DNA of 64,000 nt. It comes from Jatrophihabitans_A lederbergiae (GTDB lineage Bacteria; Actinomycetota; Actinomycetes; Mycobacteriales; Jatrophihabitantaceae). The notes beneath the pieces were generated by a model. The model saw only the letters and a program-made list of their open reading frames with translations, did not search any database and was not told the DNA's origin. This document shows, in pieces, positions 16,980 through 26,316 of the stretch. The stretch covers positions 1 to 64,000 of the forward strand of contig NZ_JAVREH010000023.1 in assembly GCF_031845305.1 (NCBI RefSeq), written 5' to 3'. Numbering within the stretch: position 1 is the first letter of the stretch; each line of letters begins with the position of its first letter. Position numbers and translations under genes: made by a program.

Positions 16980-17944
16980 CGGACTTCCTCGGGATAGCCG
17001 AGGTAGGGCGACGATACGTCGTCCAGGGCGAGTTGGATCTCCAGCGGCAGCTCCACGGCCAGCGACTGGACCGCGGCTGTCAGCTGGCCCAGGGTGCGGG
17101 CGCCCACGATCGGGGCCGCCACTCCGGGGCGGTTGCGCAGCCAGGCCAGGGCCACTGTGATCGGTGAGGTGGCAAGGCCGTCCGCAGCCGTCGCCACGGC
17201 TTCGACGATGCCGACCTGTCGGGCGTCGGCGTAACTGGACATGCTCCGTCCCTGAGCAGCGCCGCGGGAGTCGGCCGGGATGCCGTGGCGGTACTTGCCG
17301 GTGAGGACGCCGCCGGCCAGTGGCGAGTACGGCAGGATGCCGAGCCCCAGTTCCGCGCACGCCGGCACGACCTCGCGCTCGATGCCGCGGTCCAGCAGCG
17401 AGTAGCGCACCTGGTTGGAGACCAGCGGAGCGCGGCCGGGCACGGCCCGCTGCCAGGTGGCGGCCTGCGCGGTCCGCCAGCCGGAGTAGTTGGACACGCC
17501 GATGTAGCGCACCTTGCCCGAGCTCACCGCATAGTCCAGGGCTCCCAGGACCTCGTCGGCGGCGACCGTCGGATCGGGGGTGTGCACCTGCCACAGGTCG
17601 AGGTAGTCCACGCCGAGGTTGACCAGGGATTCGTCCAGCCTGCGCAGCAGCGCGCCGCGGGAGGCGTCCACCCAGCGCTCGTCACCCCGCCGGGTGATGC
17701 CGGCCTTGGACGCCAGGATCAGCTCGGAGCGGGGGACCACATCGGCGATCAGCGCGCCCAGGATGCGTTCGGACTCATCGAGCGAGTAAGACCCGGCGGT
17801 GTCGACGAACGTCCCACCGGCGTCGTGGAAAGCCACCAGGATCGCAGCGGCCTCGTCGGGATCGGTGCCGTTACCCCAGGTTGCCGTACCCAGTCCCAGC
17901 CCGGACACCTTCAGTCCGCTACGCCCCAACGCTCGCTCTTCCAC
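16976..17944 (-). CDS. Aldo/keto reductase
   Basis: 322-aa NAD(P)H-dependent oxidoreductase with TIM-barrel fold. The catalytic tetrad is visible: Asp and Tyr in FVDTAGSYSLDESE, Lys in ILASKAGI, and His in WQVHTPD. SNQVRYSLL and the C-terminal PIVGARTLGQL fit the cofactor site. Start GTG 17944 is preceded by a -10 hexamer only seven bases away, so the transcript is probably leaderless. Substrate unknown. Confidence 0.92.
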   Translation of the reverse strand: MEERALGRSGLKVSGLGLGTATWGNGTDPDEAAAILVAFHDAGGTFVDTAGSYSLDESERILGALIADVVPRSELILASKAGITRRGDERWVDASRGALLRRLDESLVNLGVDYLDLWQVHTPDPTVAADEVLGALDYAVSSGKVRYIGVSNYSGWRTAQAATWQRAVPGRAPLVSNQVRYSLLDRGIEREVVPACAELGLGILPYSPLAGGVLTGKYRHGIPADSRGAAQGRSMSSYADARQVGIVEAVATAADGLATSPITVALAWLRNRPGVAAPIVGARTLGQLTAAVQSLAVELPLEIQLALDDVSSPYLGYPEEVR

Positions 17945-17951
17945 ACCGCAA

Positions 17952-17957
17952 AACCTA
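17952..17957 (-). promoter_or_regulatory. -10 element, leaderless start of the aldo/keto reductase
   Basis: TAGGTT on the minus strand lies 7 nt before GTG 17944. Confidence 0.55.
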
Positions 17958-17995
17958 GTGCAAGCGCGCCGCCCGGCGGGTTACTGGCGAGTCGG

Positions 17996-18001
17996 TATCG
18001 T
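17996..18001 (+). promoter_or_regulatory. -10 element, leaderless start of the LLM oxidoreductase
   Basis: TATCGT lies 7 nt before GTG 18009. No Shine-Dalgarno sequence is present. Confidence 0.55.
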
Positions 18002-18008
18002 TCGGCCT

Positions 18009-19054
18009 GTGAAACTGGGACTGAACCTCGGCTACTGGGGCATGGGCAACGATGCCGACAATCTGGCCCTCGCCAGGGAGGCCGACGTCCTCGGCTACTC
18101 CTGTGCGTGGGCGGCCGAGGCGTACGGCTCGGACGTGCCGACGGTACTGGCGTGGGTGGGCGCGCAGACCGAGCGGATCGGCCTGGGCAGCTCCATCCTG
18201 CAGATTCCGGCCCGCAGCCCGGCGATGACGGCGATGACCGCGGCCACCCTGGACACGCTGTCAGGCGGCCGGTTCCGGCTCGGTCTCGGCGTGTCCGGGC
18301 CGCAGGTGTCCGAGGGCTGGCACGGGGTCCGCTTCGACAAGCCGCTGGCCCGCACCCGCGAGTACGTCGACATCGTCAACCTGGCGCTGAGCCGCAAGCG
18401 GGTCCGGTACGAGGGCGAGCACTACACCCTTCCGCTACCCGACGGTCCCGGCAAGGCGCTGCAACTGACTGTCCACCCGGTACGCGACCACATTCCCATC
18501 TACCTGGCCTCGGTGGGGCCGAAGAACCTGGAGCTGACCGGCGAGATCGCCGACGGCTGGCTGTCCATCTTCTTCTCCACCGACTTCGCCGCCGAGCAGC
18601 TGGCGCTGATCGAGGCCGGCCGTGCCAAGGCAGGCAAGACGATGGACGGCTTCGACGTGGTGGCGACCGTTCCGCTGGTGCTGGGGGACGACATCAAGGC
18701 CGCCGCCGAGCCGGTCCGGCCGTACGCCGCCCTCTATATCGGTGGGATGGGCAGCAGGGAGGCCAACTTCTACAACGAGCTGGCCGTCCGGATGGGCTAC
18801 GCCGCCGAGGCCGCCGAGATCCAGGCACGGTTTCTGGCCCGCGACTACGACGAGGCCGCCGCGGCCGTGCCGTTCCAGTTCATCGACTCGACCTCGCTGC
18901 TCGGTCCCGAGTCCCGGGTCGCGGAGCGGATGGCGGAGTTCGCGGAGGCAGGGGTCACCACGCTGAGCATCACGCCGCAGGCCGAGACGTTGGAGGACCG
19001 CCTGGACGCCTTACGGATCGCGGCGCACGCGCTGCGGGATTCGGGCGTCGGCGA

Positions 19055-19058
<4 letters not shown>
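18009..19058 (+). CDS. LLM-class F420-dependent oxidoreductase
   Basis: 349-aa luciferase-like TIM-barrel protein. LGLNLGYWGMGNDADN at the start, ERIGLGSSILQIPARSPAM and SGGRFRLGLGVSGPQ are typical of the F420-binding branch. I chose GTG 18009 because homology starts there and a -10 hexamer lies 7 nt upstream; the frame is open further upstream only because it is antisense to the aldo/keto reductase. It ends in an ATGA overlap with uppP, so the two are co-translated. Substrate unknown. Confidence 0.92.
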
Positions 19059-19897
<839 letters not shown>

Positions 19898-19908
19898 GCG
19901 GTGCGAAC

Positions 19909-20640
19909 ATGCCCACAGTCTTTCTGCTCCGGCACGGCCTCACGGCGATGACCGGCCCCGTGCTGGCGGGCCGGCTGGCCGGCGTGCACCTCGACGAGCG
20001 CGGTCAGGCGCAGGCCACCGCGGCCGCCGAGCGCCTCGCCGTGCTGCCGTTGGCCGCGGTCGTCACCAGCCCGTTGGAGCGCTGCGCCGAGACGGCCAAG
20101 GCGGTGACGAAGGCACAGCGCGCGGCCGGCCGCACCCCGGTCACCAAGACCGATCGCCGGTTGCTGGAGTGCGACTACGGCGACTGGACCGGCAAAGAGA
20201 TCAAGACGCTCGCCAAGGACCCGCTCTGGCCGATCGTGCAGGCCCAGCCCTCCGCCGCGACCTTTCCGGCAGGCGAGGCGATGGCCGCCATGTCCGAGCG
20301 GGCGGTGCGCGCGGTGCGCGGCCTGGACGCCGGCTTCGGCGAGAGCGCCGGCCCGGACGCGGTGTGGGTGGCCTGCAGCCACGGGGACGTGATCAAGGCC
20401 ATCCTGGCGGACGCCCTGGGCATGCACCTGGACCTGTTCCAGCGCATCGTCGTGGACCCGTGCTCGGTCTCGGCCATCCGCTACACCGCCGGACGGCCCT
20501 TCGTCCTCACCTCCAACGACACCAGCGGCGACCTGAGCAGGTTCCTGCCACCGCCGCCCGGCAAGGCGGGCACCCGCCGCCGCCGTCCCGCCGCTTCGGA
20601 TGCCACCGTCGGCGGTGGCGCCGGCGCCGGTGCCGTCTAG
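19909..20640 (+). CDS. Histidine phosphatase family protein (phosphoglycerate-mutase-like, MSMEG_4193 type)
   Basis: 243-aa protein with the RHG motif LLRHGLTA (phosphorylated His), TSPLERC, ECDYGDW and the second His in ACSHGDVI. From memory the same gene is found between uppP and the DUF3090 gene in mycobacteria and other actinomycetes. The final 40 residues (PPPPGKAGTRRRRP...GAGAGAV) are low complexity. Its stop TAG (20638-20640) also forms part of the -10 hexamer of the next gene. Confidence 0.9.
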   Translation: MPTVFLLRHGLTAMTGPVLAGRLAGVHLDERGQAQATAAAERLAVLPLAAVVTSPLERCAETAKAVTKAQRAAGRTPVTKTDRRLLECDYGDWTGKEIKTLAKDPLWPIVQAQPSAATFPAGEAMAAMSERAVRAVRGLDAGFGESAGPDAVWVACSHGDVIKAILADALGMHLDLFQRIVVDPCSVSAIRYTAGRPFVLTSNDTSGDLSRFLPPPPGKAGTRRRRPAASDATVGGGAGAGAV

Positions 20641-20643
20641 GCT
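20638..20643 (+). promoter_or_regulatory. -10 element of the DUF3090 gene, overlapping the previous stop codon
   Basis: TAGGCT lies 7 nt before ATG 20651; its first three bases are the stop codon of the upstream phosphatase gene. Confidence 0.5.
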
Positions 20644-20650
20644 GATTGCA

Positions 20651-21223
20651 ATGAGCCGCCAGTTGTTCTTCTTCGATCAGCCGCGACGTTTCGTCGTCGG
20701 CACCGTCGGCCAGCCGGGGGAGCGGGTCTTCTTCCTGCAGGCCGTCGATCAGGGGCGCGTCGTGAGCGTCGCGCTCGAGAAAAGCCAGGTCTCCGTGCTC
20801 GCCGAGCGCCTGGAGCAGTTGCTGGACGAGGTGAGCTCGCGGGACGGCTTCGAGTTCCCCGACGCCGTCTCGCCGGACACCGAACCGCTGGAAAGCCCCA
20901 TCGACGAGGAATTCCGCGTCGCCGCCATGGGCCTGGCCTACGACAGCGAGACCGGCCTGATCGTCATCGAGGCGCAAGCTCCCGGCGAGTCCGCCGAAGA
21001 GGCCGAGTCCACACTCCTGGAAGAGACCGACGAGGGCCCCGACGCCTTGCGCGTGCGGCTGGCGCACCAGGCCGCCGCGGAATTCATCGAGCGCGCCCGG
21101 CGGGTGATCAGCGCCGGCCGGCCACCGTGCCCACTGTGCAACCAGCCCCTCGACCCGGCCGGGCACGTCTGCCCCCGCAGCAATGGCTACCGCCGTTCGG
21201 TGCGGCTGGGATCGGGTGACTGA
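20651..21223 (+). CDS. DUF3090 family protein with C-terminal zinc ribbon
   Basis: 190-aa protein of unknown function found next to mshC in many actinomycetes. It starts MSRQLFFFDQPRRFVVGTVGQ and ends in a CPLCNQPLDPAGHVC zinc-ribbon-like motif. The ORF overlaps the next gene by eight bases. The upstream ATG-less extension from 20600 was rejected because the family starts at this Met. Confidence 0.9.
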   Translation: MSRQLFFFDQPRRFVVGTVGQPGERVFFLQAVDQGRVVSVALEKSQVSVLAERLEQLLDEVSSRDGFEFPDAVSPDTEPLESPIDEEFRVAAMGLAYDSETGLIVIEAQAPGESAEEAESTLLEETDEGPDALRVRLAHQAAAEFIERARRVISAGRPPCPLCNQPLDPAGHVCPRSNGYRRSVRLGSGD

Positions 21224-21977
21224 GCTGACCCGGCCGGTCGCGATGCCGGCAGCCCAGGCGCTGGACCTGCTCAACCGGGGTGAGCTCACCATCGAGGCCC
21301 GGGTCACCAGCGCCTCCAACGCCACCCTGTACTGCCGGGTGGAATGCGAGGGAATCGCGGCCGCCTGTGTCTACAAGCCGGTCTCGGGTGAGCGGCCGTT
21401 GTGGGACTTTCCCGACGGCACGCTGGCCGGGCGCGAGGTGGCGGCCTATCTGGTGGCCGGCGCCGCCGGCTGGGAGCAGATCCCGCCGACGGTGCTCCGT
21501 ACCGGGCCGATGGGCACCGGCATGGTCCAGTTGTGGATCGAGCAGGACGACGAGTTCGACATCATCGCCGCGATCAATTCCGGCGAGGAGCCGCAGCTGC
21601 GGCGGATGGCGCTGCTCGATGCCGTGCTGAACAACTCCGACCGCAAGGTGTCGCACCTGCTACCGGTGCCCGCCAGCGACCTGCACGGCTCGGCCCTGCA
21701 CATCTTCGGGATCGACCACGGCGTCAGCTTCGCGACCGAGAACAAGCTGCGGACGGTGCTCTGGCAGTGGGCCGGCGACCCGGTTCCGGACGAGGGCATC
21801 GAGATGCTGAACCGGCTCGCCGAGCAGCTCGATGCCGAACTCGGCGAGTGGCTGTCGGAGCTGCTCACCACCAGAGAGGTGCGCGCGACCCGGCGCCGGG
21901 TACAGCGGCTGCTGGCCAGGCAGACGTTCCCGATGCCGCCGACCGACTGGCCGGCCGTTCCGTACCCGCCGTACTGA
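21216..21977 (+). CDS. SCO1664-family protein (PI3/PI4-kinase-like fold)
   Basis: 253-aa protein with CVYKPVSGERPLWDFP, where the Lys sits in a kinase-like nucleotide-binding strand, and the catalytic-loop-like NNSDRKVSHLL followed by FGIDHGVSF (equivalents of D..N and DHG). Members lie between DUF3090 and mshC, so a link to mycothiol chemistry or its regulation is possible but unproven. I chose GTG 21216, which overlaps the DUF3090 stop by 8 nt; ATG 21183 and ATG 21243 are alternatives. Confidence 0.85.
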   Translation: MTELTRPVAMPAAQALDLLNRGELTIEARVTSASNATLYCRVECEGIAAACVYKPVSGERPLWDFPDGTLAGREVAAYLVAGAAGWEQIPPTVLRTGPMGTGMVQLWIEQDDEFDIIAAINSGEEPQLRRMALLDAVLNNSDRKVSHLLPVPASDLHGSALHIFGIDHGVSFATENKLRTVLWQWAGDPVPDEGIEMLNRLAEQLDAELGEWLSELLTTREVRATRRRVQRLLARQTFPMPPTDWPAVPYPPY

Positions 21978-21980
21978 GAG

Positions 21981-22424
21981 CTACGTGGTTACCAGATCGT
22001 TGAGCCGGTCCAGGGTGGCGGTCATGCCCTTCTTGTTGCGCTGGGGAAACCGCAGCAGCACCAGGCCGAGCCGGTTCTTGGCGCCGCGGGCGTCCCATTC
22101 CTCGGTGACCTCGGTGCCGCCCTCGACCTCGGTGAACCGGTAGCGCCAGATGTGGCCGTTGAAGTGCCGCCACGCGATGACCTCGGGCTCGTCGAACTCC
22201 ACGACGGTGTTCAGGATCTTGTAGCTCGTCCCCAGGTGCATGTCCATCGAGAAGGTGGTTCCCGGACTCAACCGCGCCGGGCCGCCGGACCGGACTGCCT
22301 TCACCGAGCCGGAGCCGTCGATGACCGGGTGCTGGGCCGGGTCCGCCACCACGTCGAACAGGGCCCGACGGGTGGCGGGGATGAGCTTGCTGACCGAGAC
22401 GAGATACCGCGAATTGGCTGTCAC
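21981..22424 (-). CDS. SRPBCC-family protein (polyketide cyclase/START-like)
   Basis: 147-aa helix-grip fold protein. The N-terminus VSVSKLIPATRRALFDVVADPAQHP and the C-terminal WDARGAKNRLG are typical of the SRPBCC family. The stop lies 3 bp from the stop of the convergent SCO1664-like gene. GTG 22424 is preceded by TAGAAC seven bases upstream, similar to the leaderless -10 elements seen elsewhere in the window. Ligand unknown. Confidence 0.82.
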   Translation of the reverse strand: MTANSRYLVSVSKLIPATRRALFDVVADPAQHPVIDGSGSVKAVRSGGPARLSPGTTFSMDMHLGTSYKILNTVVEFDEPEVIAWRHFNGHIWRYRFTEVEGGTEVTEEWDARGAKNRLGLVLLRFPQRNKKGMTATLDRLNDLVTT

Positions 22425-22534
22425 CGGCCCAGTTCTACCCCACGGGTCCGCGCCGCCCGCCCGCTGCGGCTGTGACACAGGCCCCACGAGCGCGCCAGTC
22501 CGGCGCGACAGCCGGCCACGGGGAGGTCAGGCGC

Positions 22535-22540
22535 TAACGT
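22535..22540 (+). promoter_or_regulatory. -10 element, leaderless start of mshC
   Basis: TAACGT lies 6 nt before ATG 22547. Confidence 0.55.
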
Positions 22541-22546
22541 GTGCGC

Positions 22547-23779
22547 ATGAAGTCCTGGTCTGCCCCTGACGTCCCGTCGCTGCCCGGAGCCGGCCGTCCG
22601 CTTCGCCTCTATGACACCGCCACCGACGAGGTCCGGCCCACCACGCCGGGGCCGACCGCCCGCCTGTATGTCTGCGGCATCACCCCCTACGACGCCACCC
22701 ACCTCGGCCACGCAGCCACGTACCTGGCCTTCGATATCGTCCAGCGGATGTGGCTCGACGCCGGCCACGACGTGCACTACGTGCAGAACGTGACGGATGT
22801 GGACGACCCGCTCCTCGAACGCGCCGCGGCCACCGGAACGAGCTGGACGGAGCTGGCCGAGCGTGAGACCAGCCTGTTCCGGGAGGACATGGCGAGCCTG
22901 CGGGTGCTTCCGCCGCGGGACTACATCGGCGTCGTGGAGTCGATCGGCGAGATCGCGGCGGCCGTCGCGGAGCTGCTGGCGAGCAACGACGCCTACCGGC
23001 TCGACAACGACATCTACGCCACTACCAAGGGCAGCGGGCATTTCGGTTACGAGTCCCGGTACTCCACCGACGAGATGCTGGCCCTGTCCGCCGAGCGGGG
23101 CGGCGACCCCGAGCGGGTCGGCAAGCACGATCCGCTGGACGCGATGCTGTGGAAGGGCCGCAGCGACGGCGAGCCGTACTGGGATTCCGTCGTCGGGCAG
23201 GGACGGCCGGGCTGGCACATCGAGTGCTCGGTGATCGCGCGCAACCGCCTCGGCATGGGCATCGACGTGCAGGGCGGTGGCTCGGACCTGCGCTTTCCCC
23301 ACCATGAGCACTCAGCCGCGCACGCCGAGGCGCTGACCGGGGAGTGGCCGTTCGCGCGCCACTACGTGCACGCCGGCATGATCGGGCTCGATGGCGAGAA
23401 GATGAGCAAGTCCCGCGGCAACCTGGTGTTCGTGTCCAAGCTGCGGGGCGCCAAAGTTGACCCGATGTCCATCCGGCTGGCGCTGCTCGACGGGCACTAC
23501 CGGGCCGACCGGGAATGGACGGGTGGCCGGCTGCCCCGTGCCGAAAGCCGACTGGCGGCCTGGCGACTCGCAGTGGCCGCCGAGGCGGGTCCGGACGGAC
23601 AGGCAGTCGTGAACCGCATTCGCGACCGGCTGGCCGACGACCTGGACACCAGCGCGGCCATCGCCATCGTGGACCGGTGGGCGGCCGAGACCGTCGAGCG
23701 CACCAGCGACGCCGCCGATCCGTCCGCGCCCGGCCTGGTCCGCGACGCCGTGGACGCCCTGCTGGGGATCAGGCTGTAG
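22547..23779 (+). CDS. mshC: L-cysteine:1D-myo-inositol 2-amino-2-deoxy-alpha-D-glucopyranoside ligase
   Basis: 410-aa mycothiol-biosynthesis ligase that joins Cys to GlcN-inositol using ATP. It is a class I cysteinyl-tRNA synthetase relative with the HIGH-like motif in TPYDATHLGHAATYL and KMSKSRGN. It lacks the tRNA anticodon-binding C-terminus, which together with the length separates MshC from CysS. Zinc ligands include Cys in YVCGITPYD and the Cys/His region HIECS...FPHHEHS. The stop codon lies in a 16-bp tandem duplication. Confidence 0.95.
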   Translation: MKSWSAPDVPSLPGAGRPLRLYDTATDEVRPTTPGPTARLYVCGITPYDATHLGHAATYLAFDIVQRMWLDAGHDVHYVQNVTDVDDPLLERAAATGTSWTELAERETSLFREDMASLRVLPPRDYIGVVESIGEIAAAVAELLASNDAYRLDNDIYATTKGSGHFGYESRYSTDEMLALSAERGGDPERVGKHDPLDAMLWKGRSDGEPYWDSVVGQGRPGWHIECSVIARNRLGMGIDVQGGGSDLRFPHHEHSAAHAEALTGEWPFARHYVHAGMIGLDGEKMSKSRGNLVFVSKLRGAKVDPMSIRLALLDGHYRADREWTGGRLPRAESRLAAWRLAVAAEAGPDGQAVVNRIRDRLADDLDTSAAIAIVDRWAAETVERTSDAADPSAPGLVRDAVDALLGIRL

Positions 23780-23806
23780 CGGGATCAGGCTGTAGCGGGA
23801 TCAGGC
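23765..23806. repeat. 16-bp tandem repeat (2.6 copies) over the mshC stop codon
   Basis: GGGATCAGGCTGTAGC at 23765-23780 is repeated exactly at 23781-23796, and its first ten bases again at 23797-23806. The first copy encodes GIRL-stop of MshC; the partial third copy reaches into the last codons of the convergent phosphatase gene (stop at 23801-23803). Confidence 0.92.
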
Positions 23807-24568
23807 GGCAGCGGCGCGGAGGTCCACCACGATCGTGGTCACGTTGTCGTTGCCGCCGGCCTCGTTGGCACACCGCACCAGCTCGTCCGCCGCCGTCTGC
23901 GGGTCGTCGAACTCCCGCAGCAGCGTGGCGATGTCGGTGTCCGCCAGCTCGCCGGTCAGGCCGTCGGAGCACACCAGAAAGCGGTCGCCGGGCACTGGCG
24001 GAAACAGCCAGATATCCGGAACGGGCGCCGGGTCGGACCCCAGCGACCGGGTCACCACGTTGCGGCGCGGATGCCGCCGTGCCTCGTCCGGGGTGAGCCG
24101 GCCGGCCGCGATGAGCTCCTGCACCGCGGAGTGGTCGACCGTCAACCGGGTCAGGGAGCCGTCGGCATACCGGTAGACCCGCGAGTCCCCGACGTTGAAC
24201 ACCGCCCACCGCTCGCCGTCCGCGGTCGCGACGACCGCAATGCCGGTCAGCGTGGTACCCATTCCCAGCAGCTCGTGGCGGCCCGCGGCCTCGGCGACGA
24301 TCCGGTCATTGGCCTGCCAGATCGCCTCGGCGAGCACCTGTGGTGTCAGCGGTCCGAGTTCGGCGCTCCGGCGCAGCTCCTCGATCGCCAGGGCGCTGGC
24401 GACCTCACCGCCCGCGTGGCCGCCCATCCCATCGGCGACCGCGAACAGGGTGGCCGAGGCCCACACGCTGTCCTCGTTCTGCTGTCGGACCCGGCCTACA
24501 TCGGTCGCCGCACCCCAGCGCAGCGCCAGCCGGGACGCCGCCTGCTCTTCTCCCTCGACGTTGGTCAC
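23801..24568 (-). CDS. PP2C-family serine/threonine protein phosphatase
   Basis: 255-aa soluble PPM phosphatase. The metal-binding motifs are present: DVGRVRQQNED, VADGMGGHAGGE, GDSRVYRYADG, CSDGLTGEL and GGNDNVTTIVVD. It removes phosphate from Ser/Thr kinase substrates. No kinase gene lies in the window. It starts two bases after the PAC2 gene ends, so both are probably on one transcript. Confidence 0.93.
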   Translation of the reverse strand: MTNVEGEEQAASRLALRWGAATDVGRVRQQNEDSVWASATLFAVADGMGGHAGGEVASALAIEELRRSAELGPLTPQVLAEAIWQANDRIVAEAAGRHELLGMGTTLTGIAVVATADGERWAVFNVGDSRVYRYADGSLTRLTVDHSAVQELIAAGRLTPDEARRHPRRNVVTRSLGSDPAPVPDIWLFPPVPGDRFLVCSDGLTGELADTDIATLLREFDDPQTAADELVRCANEAGGNDNVTTIVVDLRAAAA

Positions 24569-24570
24569 CG

Positions 24571-25434
24571 CTACATCGACCCCGGGGGGCCGCCCTTGTC
24601 GCGGCGCCGCAGGTACCGCTCGAACTCCTTGGCGATGGCGTCGCCGGAAGCCTCGCGCATGTCGCCGTCGTCGTCGCGCTCTTCGAGGTTGCGGATGTAC
24701 TCCCGCACGTCCTCGTCCTCGTCGGCCATCTCGTTGACCAGCTTCTGCCAGTCATCGGACTGGGTCGGCAGCTCACCGAGTGGAACCGCGATGTCCAGCA
24801 CCTCTTCGACCCGGTGCAGCAGCGCGATGGTGGCCTTGGGGTTCGGTGGCTGCGAGACGTAGTGCGGCACGGCGGCCCAGAACGAGATCGCCGGGATGCC
24901 GACCAGCACGCAGGCCTCCTGCAGCACCCCGACGATGCCGGTCGGGCCCTCGTAGCGTGAGCGCTCCAGGCCGAACCGGGTGGCGCTCTCGCCGTCGTAG
25001 GAGGTCCCGGTCACCGGCGTCGGCCGGGTGTGCGGGGAGTCCGAGAGCAGGGCGCCCAGCGTGACGACGGTCTGGATCCCGAGCTCGCGCATGATTTCGA
25101 GAAGCTCGTCGCAGAAGCCGCGCCAGCGCATGTTGGGCTCGATGCCGCGCACCAGTACGAGGTCGAAGTCCGCGCCGGCGGGACGGCAGACCGACAGCCG
25201 GGTGGTAGGCCAGGCGACGCGCCGGGTGACACCGTCCACCAGGGACACGGTCGGTCGGTTCACCTGGAAGTCGTAATAGTCATCCGGGTCAAGCGCGGCC
25301 AGCGGGGTGGCCTGCCAGACGAGTTCCAGGTGCTCGATGGCTCCGGTGGCGGCGTCCCCGGCGTCGTTCCATCCCTCGAATGCCGCCACGAGAACCGGGT
25401 GCCTCAATTCCGGCCAGTTCTCGAATTCCGTCAT
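24571..25434 (-). CDS. PAC2-family protein (proteasome assembly chaperone-like)
   Basis: 287-aa protein with the PAC2 fold (LRHPVLVAAFEGWNDAGDAATGAIEHL, VTLGALLSDSPHTRPTPVTG). The family is named after the eukaryotic proteasome assembly chaperone 2 and is widespread in actinomycetes near the proteasome locus. A direct role in 20S assembly is not shown. The acidic C-terminus (EMADEDEDVREY) precedes RRRDKGGPP. ATG 25434 is preceded by a -10 hexamer at 6 nt. Confidence 0.9.
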   Translation of the reverse strand: MTEFENWPELRHPVLVAAFEGWNDAGDAATGAIEHLELVWQATPLAALDPDDYYDFQVNRPTVSLVDGVTRRVAWPTTRLSVCRPAGADFDLVLVRGIEPNMRWRGFCDELLEIMRELGIQTVVTLGALLSDSPHTRPTPVTGTSYDGESATRFGLERSRYEGPTGIVGVLQEACVLVGIPAISFWAAVPHYVSQPPNPKATIALLHRVEEVLDIAVPLGELPTQSDDWQKLVNEMADEDEDVREYIRNLEERDDDGDMREASGDAIAKEFERYLRRRDKGGPPGSM

Positions 25435-25440
25435 CCACCC

Positions 25441-25446
25441 AGCTTA
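25441..25446 (-). promoter_or_regulatory. -10 element, leaderless start of the PAC2 gene
   Basis: TAAGCT on the minus strand lies 6 nt before ATG 25434. Confidence 0.55.
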
Positions 25447-25605
25447 GGACCGACGGGCGCGCCTGTGCGGACAGACTCACTTCGGCGACGCCTGAAGAAA
25501 CCGCCGGGCCGCGTCTCGGTACCCTCCACCGGTGCCTTTCTGCCGCCCCGCCAGTCCGTATTGCACCGATCTGATCGACGCCCGCGCGGCGCGGAACAGC
25601 ACGGC

Positions 25606-26316
25606 GTGAGCCCGTCCACGACCGGCATCGGTTCCCAGGTCGGACGGCTGCAGGCGGTGCTGTGGGACATGGACGGGACACTCGTCGACACCGAGCCGTC
25701 CTGGATCGCGGCGGAGTACCGGCTGGTGGAGTCCTTCGGGGGCACCTGGAGCGATGAGCACGCGCACGCACTGGTCGGCAACGCATTGCCGGTGTCGGCG
25801 GCCTACCTCCGCGAGCACGGGGGTGTAGGCCTGCCGCTGGACGAGATCGTGCGGCGGCTGCTGGTCGAGGTCGTCGCCGACGCCCGGGTGCACACGTCCT
25901 GGCGTCCAGGGGTGCACCGCCTGCTCGCCGAGCTGCGGCAGGCCGGCGTGCCGTGCGCCATGGTGACCATGTCGTACCGGAGCCTGGCCGACGCGATAGC
26001 CGACCAGCTGCCGCCCGGAACGTTCTCGGCCGTGGTGACCGGTGACCAGGTCAGCAACGGCAAGCCGGACCCGGAGGCCTACCTGCGGGCGGCCGAGCTG
26101 CTCGGGGTGGACCCCGGCGGGTGTGTGGCCATCGAGGACTCGCCGACCGGTGTCACGTCGGCAGAGGCGGCCGGCTGCGTGGTCATCGCGGTGCCGAATC
26201 AGGTACCTATTCCAGCCGCACCGACGCGCACTATCATCCCGGACCTGGCCGCGGTCAGCGTGGCCGACCTGGTAGAGCTGGTAGAGCTGGTGGGAACGGT
26301 CAGTTCGGGCGGCTGA
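25606..26316 (+). CDS. HAD-superfamily phosphatase (beta-phosphoglucomutase-like subgroup)
   Basis: 236-aa phosphatase with motif I DMDGTLVDTEP (nucleophile Asp), motif II VTMS, the Lys in NGKPDPEAY and motif IV IEDSPTGVTSA. The start is taken at GTG 25606, about 20 residues before motif I; the open frame runs much further upstream but is not conserved-looking. The final 17 bp overlap the end of the convergent RecB-type nuclease gene. Near the end a GAGCTGGTA unit is repeated (VELVELV). Substrate unknown. Confidence 0.88.
   Translation: MSPSTTGIGSQVGRLQAVLWDMDGTLVDTEPSWIAAEYRLVESFGGTWSDEHAHALVGNALPVSAAYLREHGGVGLPLDEIVRRLLVEVVADARVHTSWRPGVHRLLAELRQAGVPCAMVTMSYRSLADAIADQLPPGTFSAVVTGDQVSNGKPDPEAYLRAAELLGVDPGGCVAIEDSPTGVTSAEAAGCVVIAVPNQVPIPAAPTRTIIPDLAAVSVADLVELVELVGTVSSGG

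Noticed and set aside
15006..17594. One 862-aa open frame spanning the RecD-like and aldo/keto reductase loci
   Set aside because: The first 205 residues are the out-of-frame reading of the aldo/keto reductase gene; only the part from about 16979 has helicase motifs.
22547..23779. Cysteinyl-tRNA synthetase
   Set aside because: Too short, no anticodon-binding domain, and mycothiol-type neighbours; assigned to mshC.
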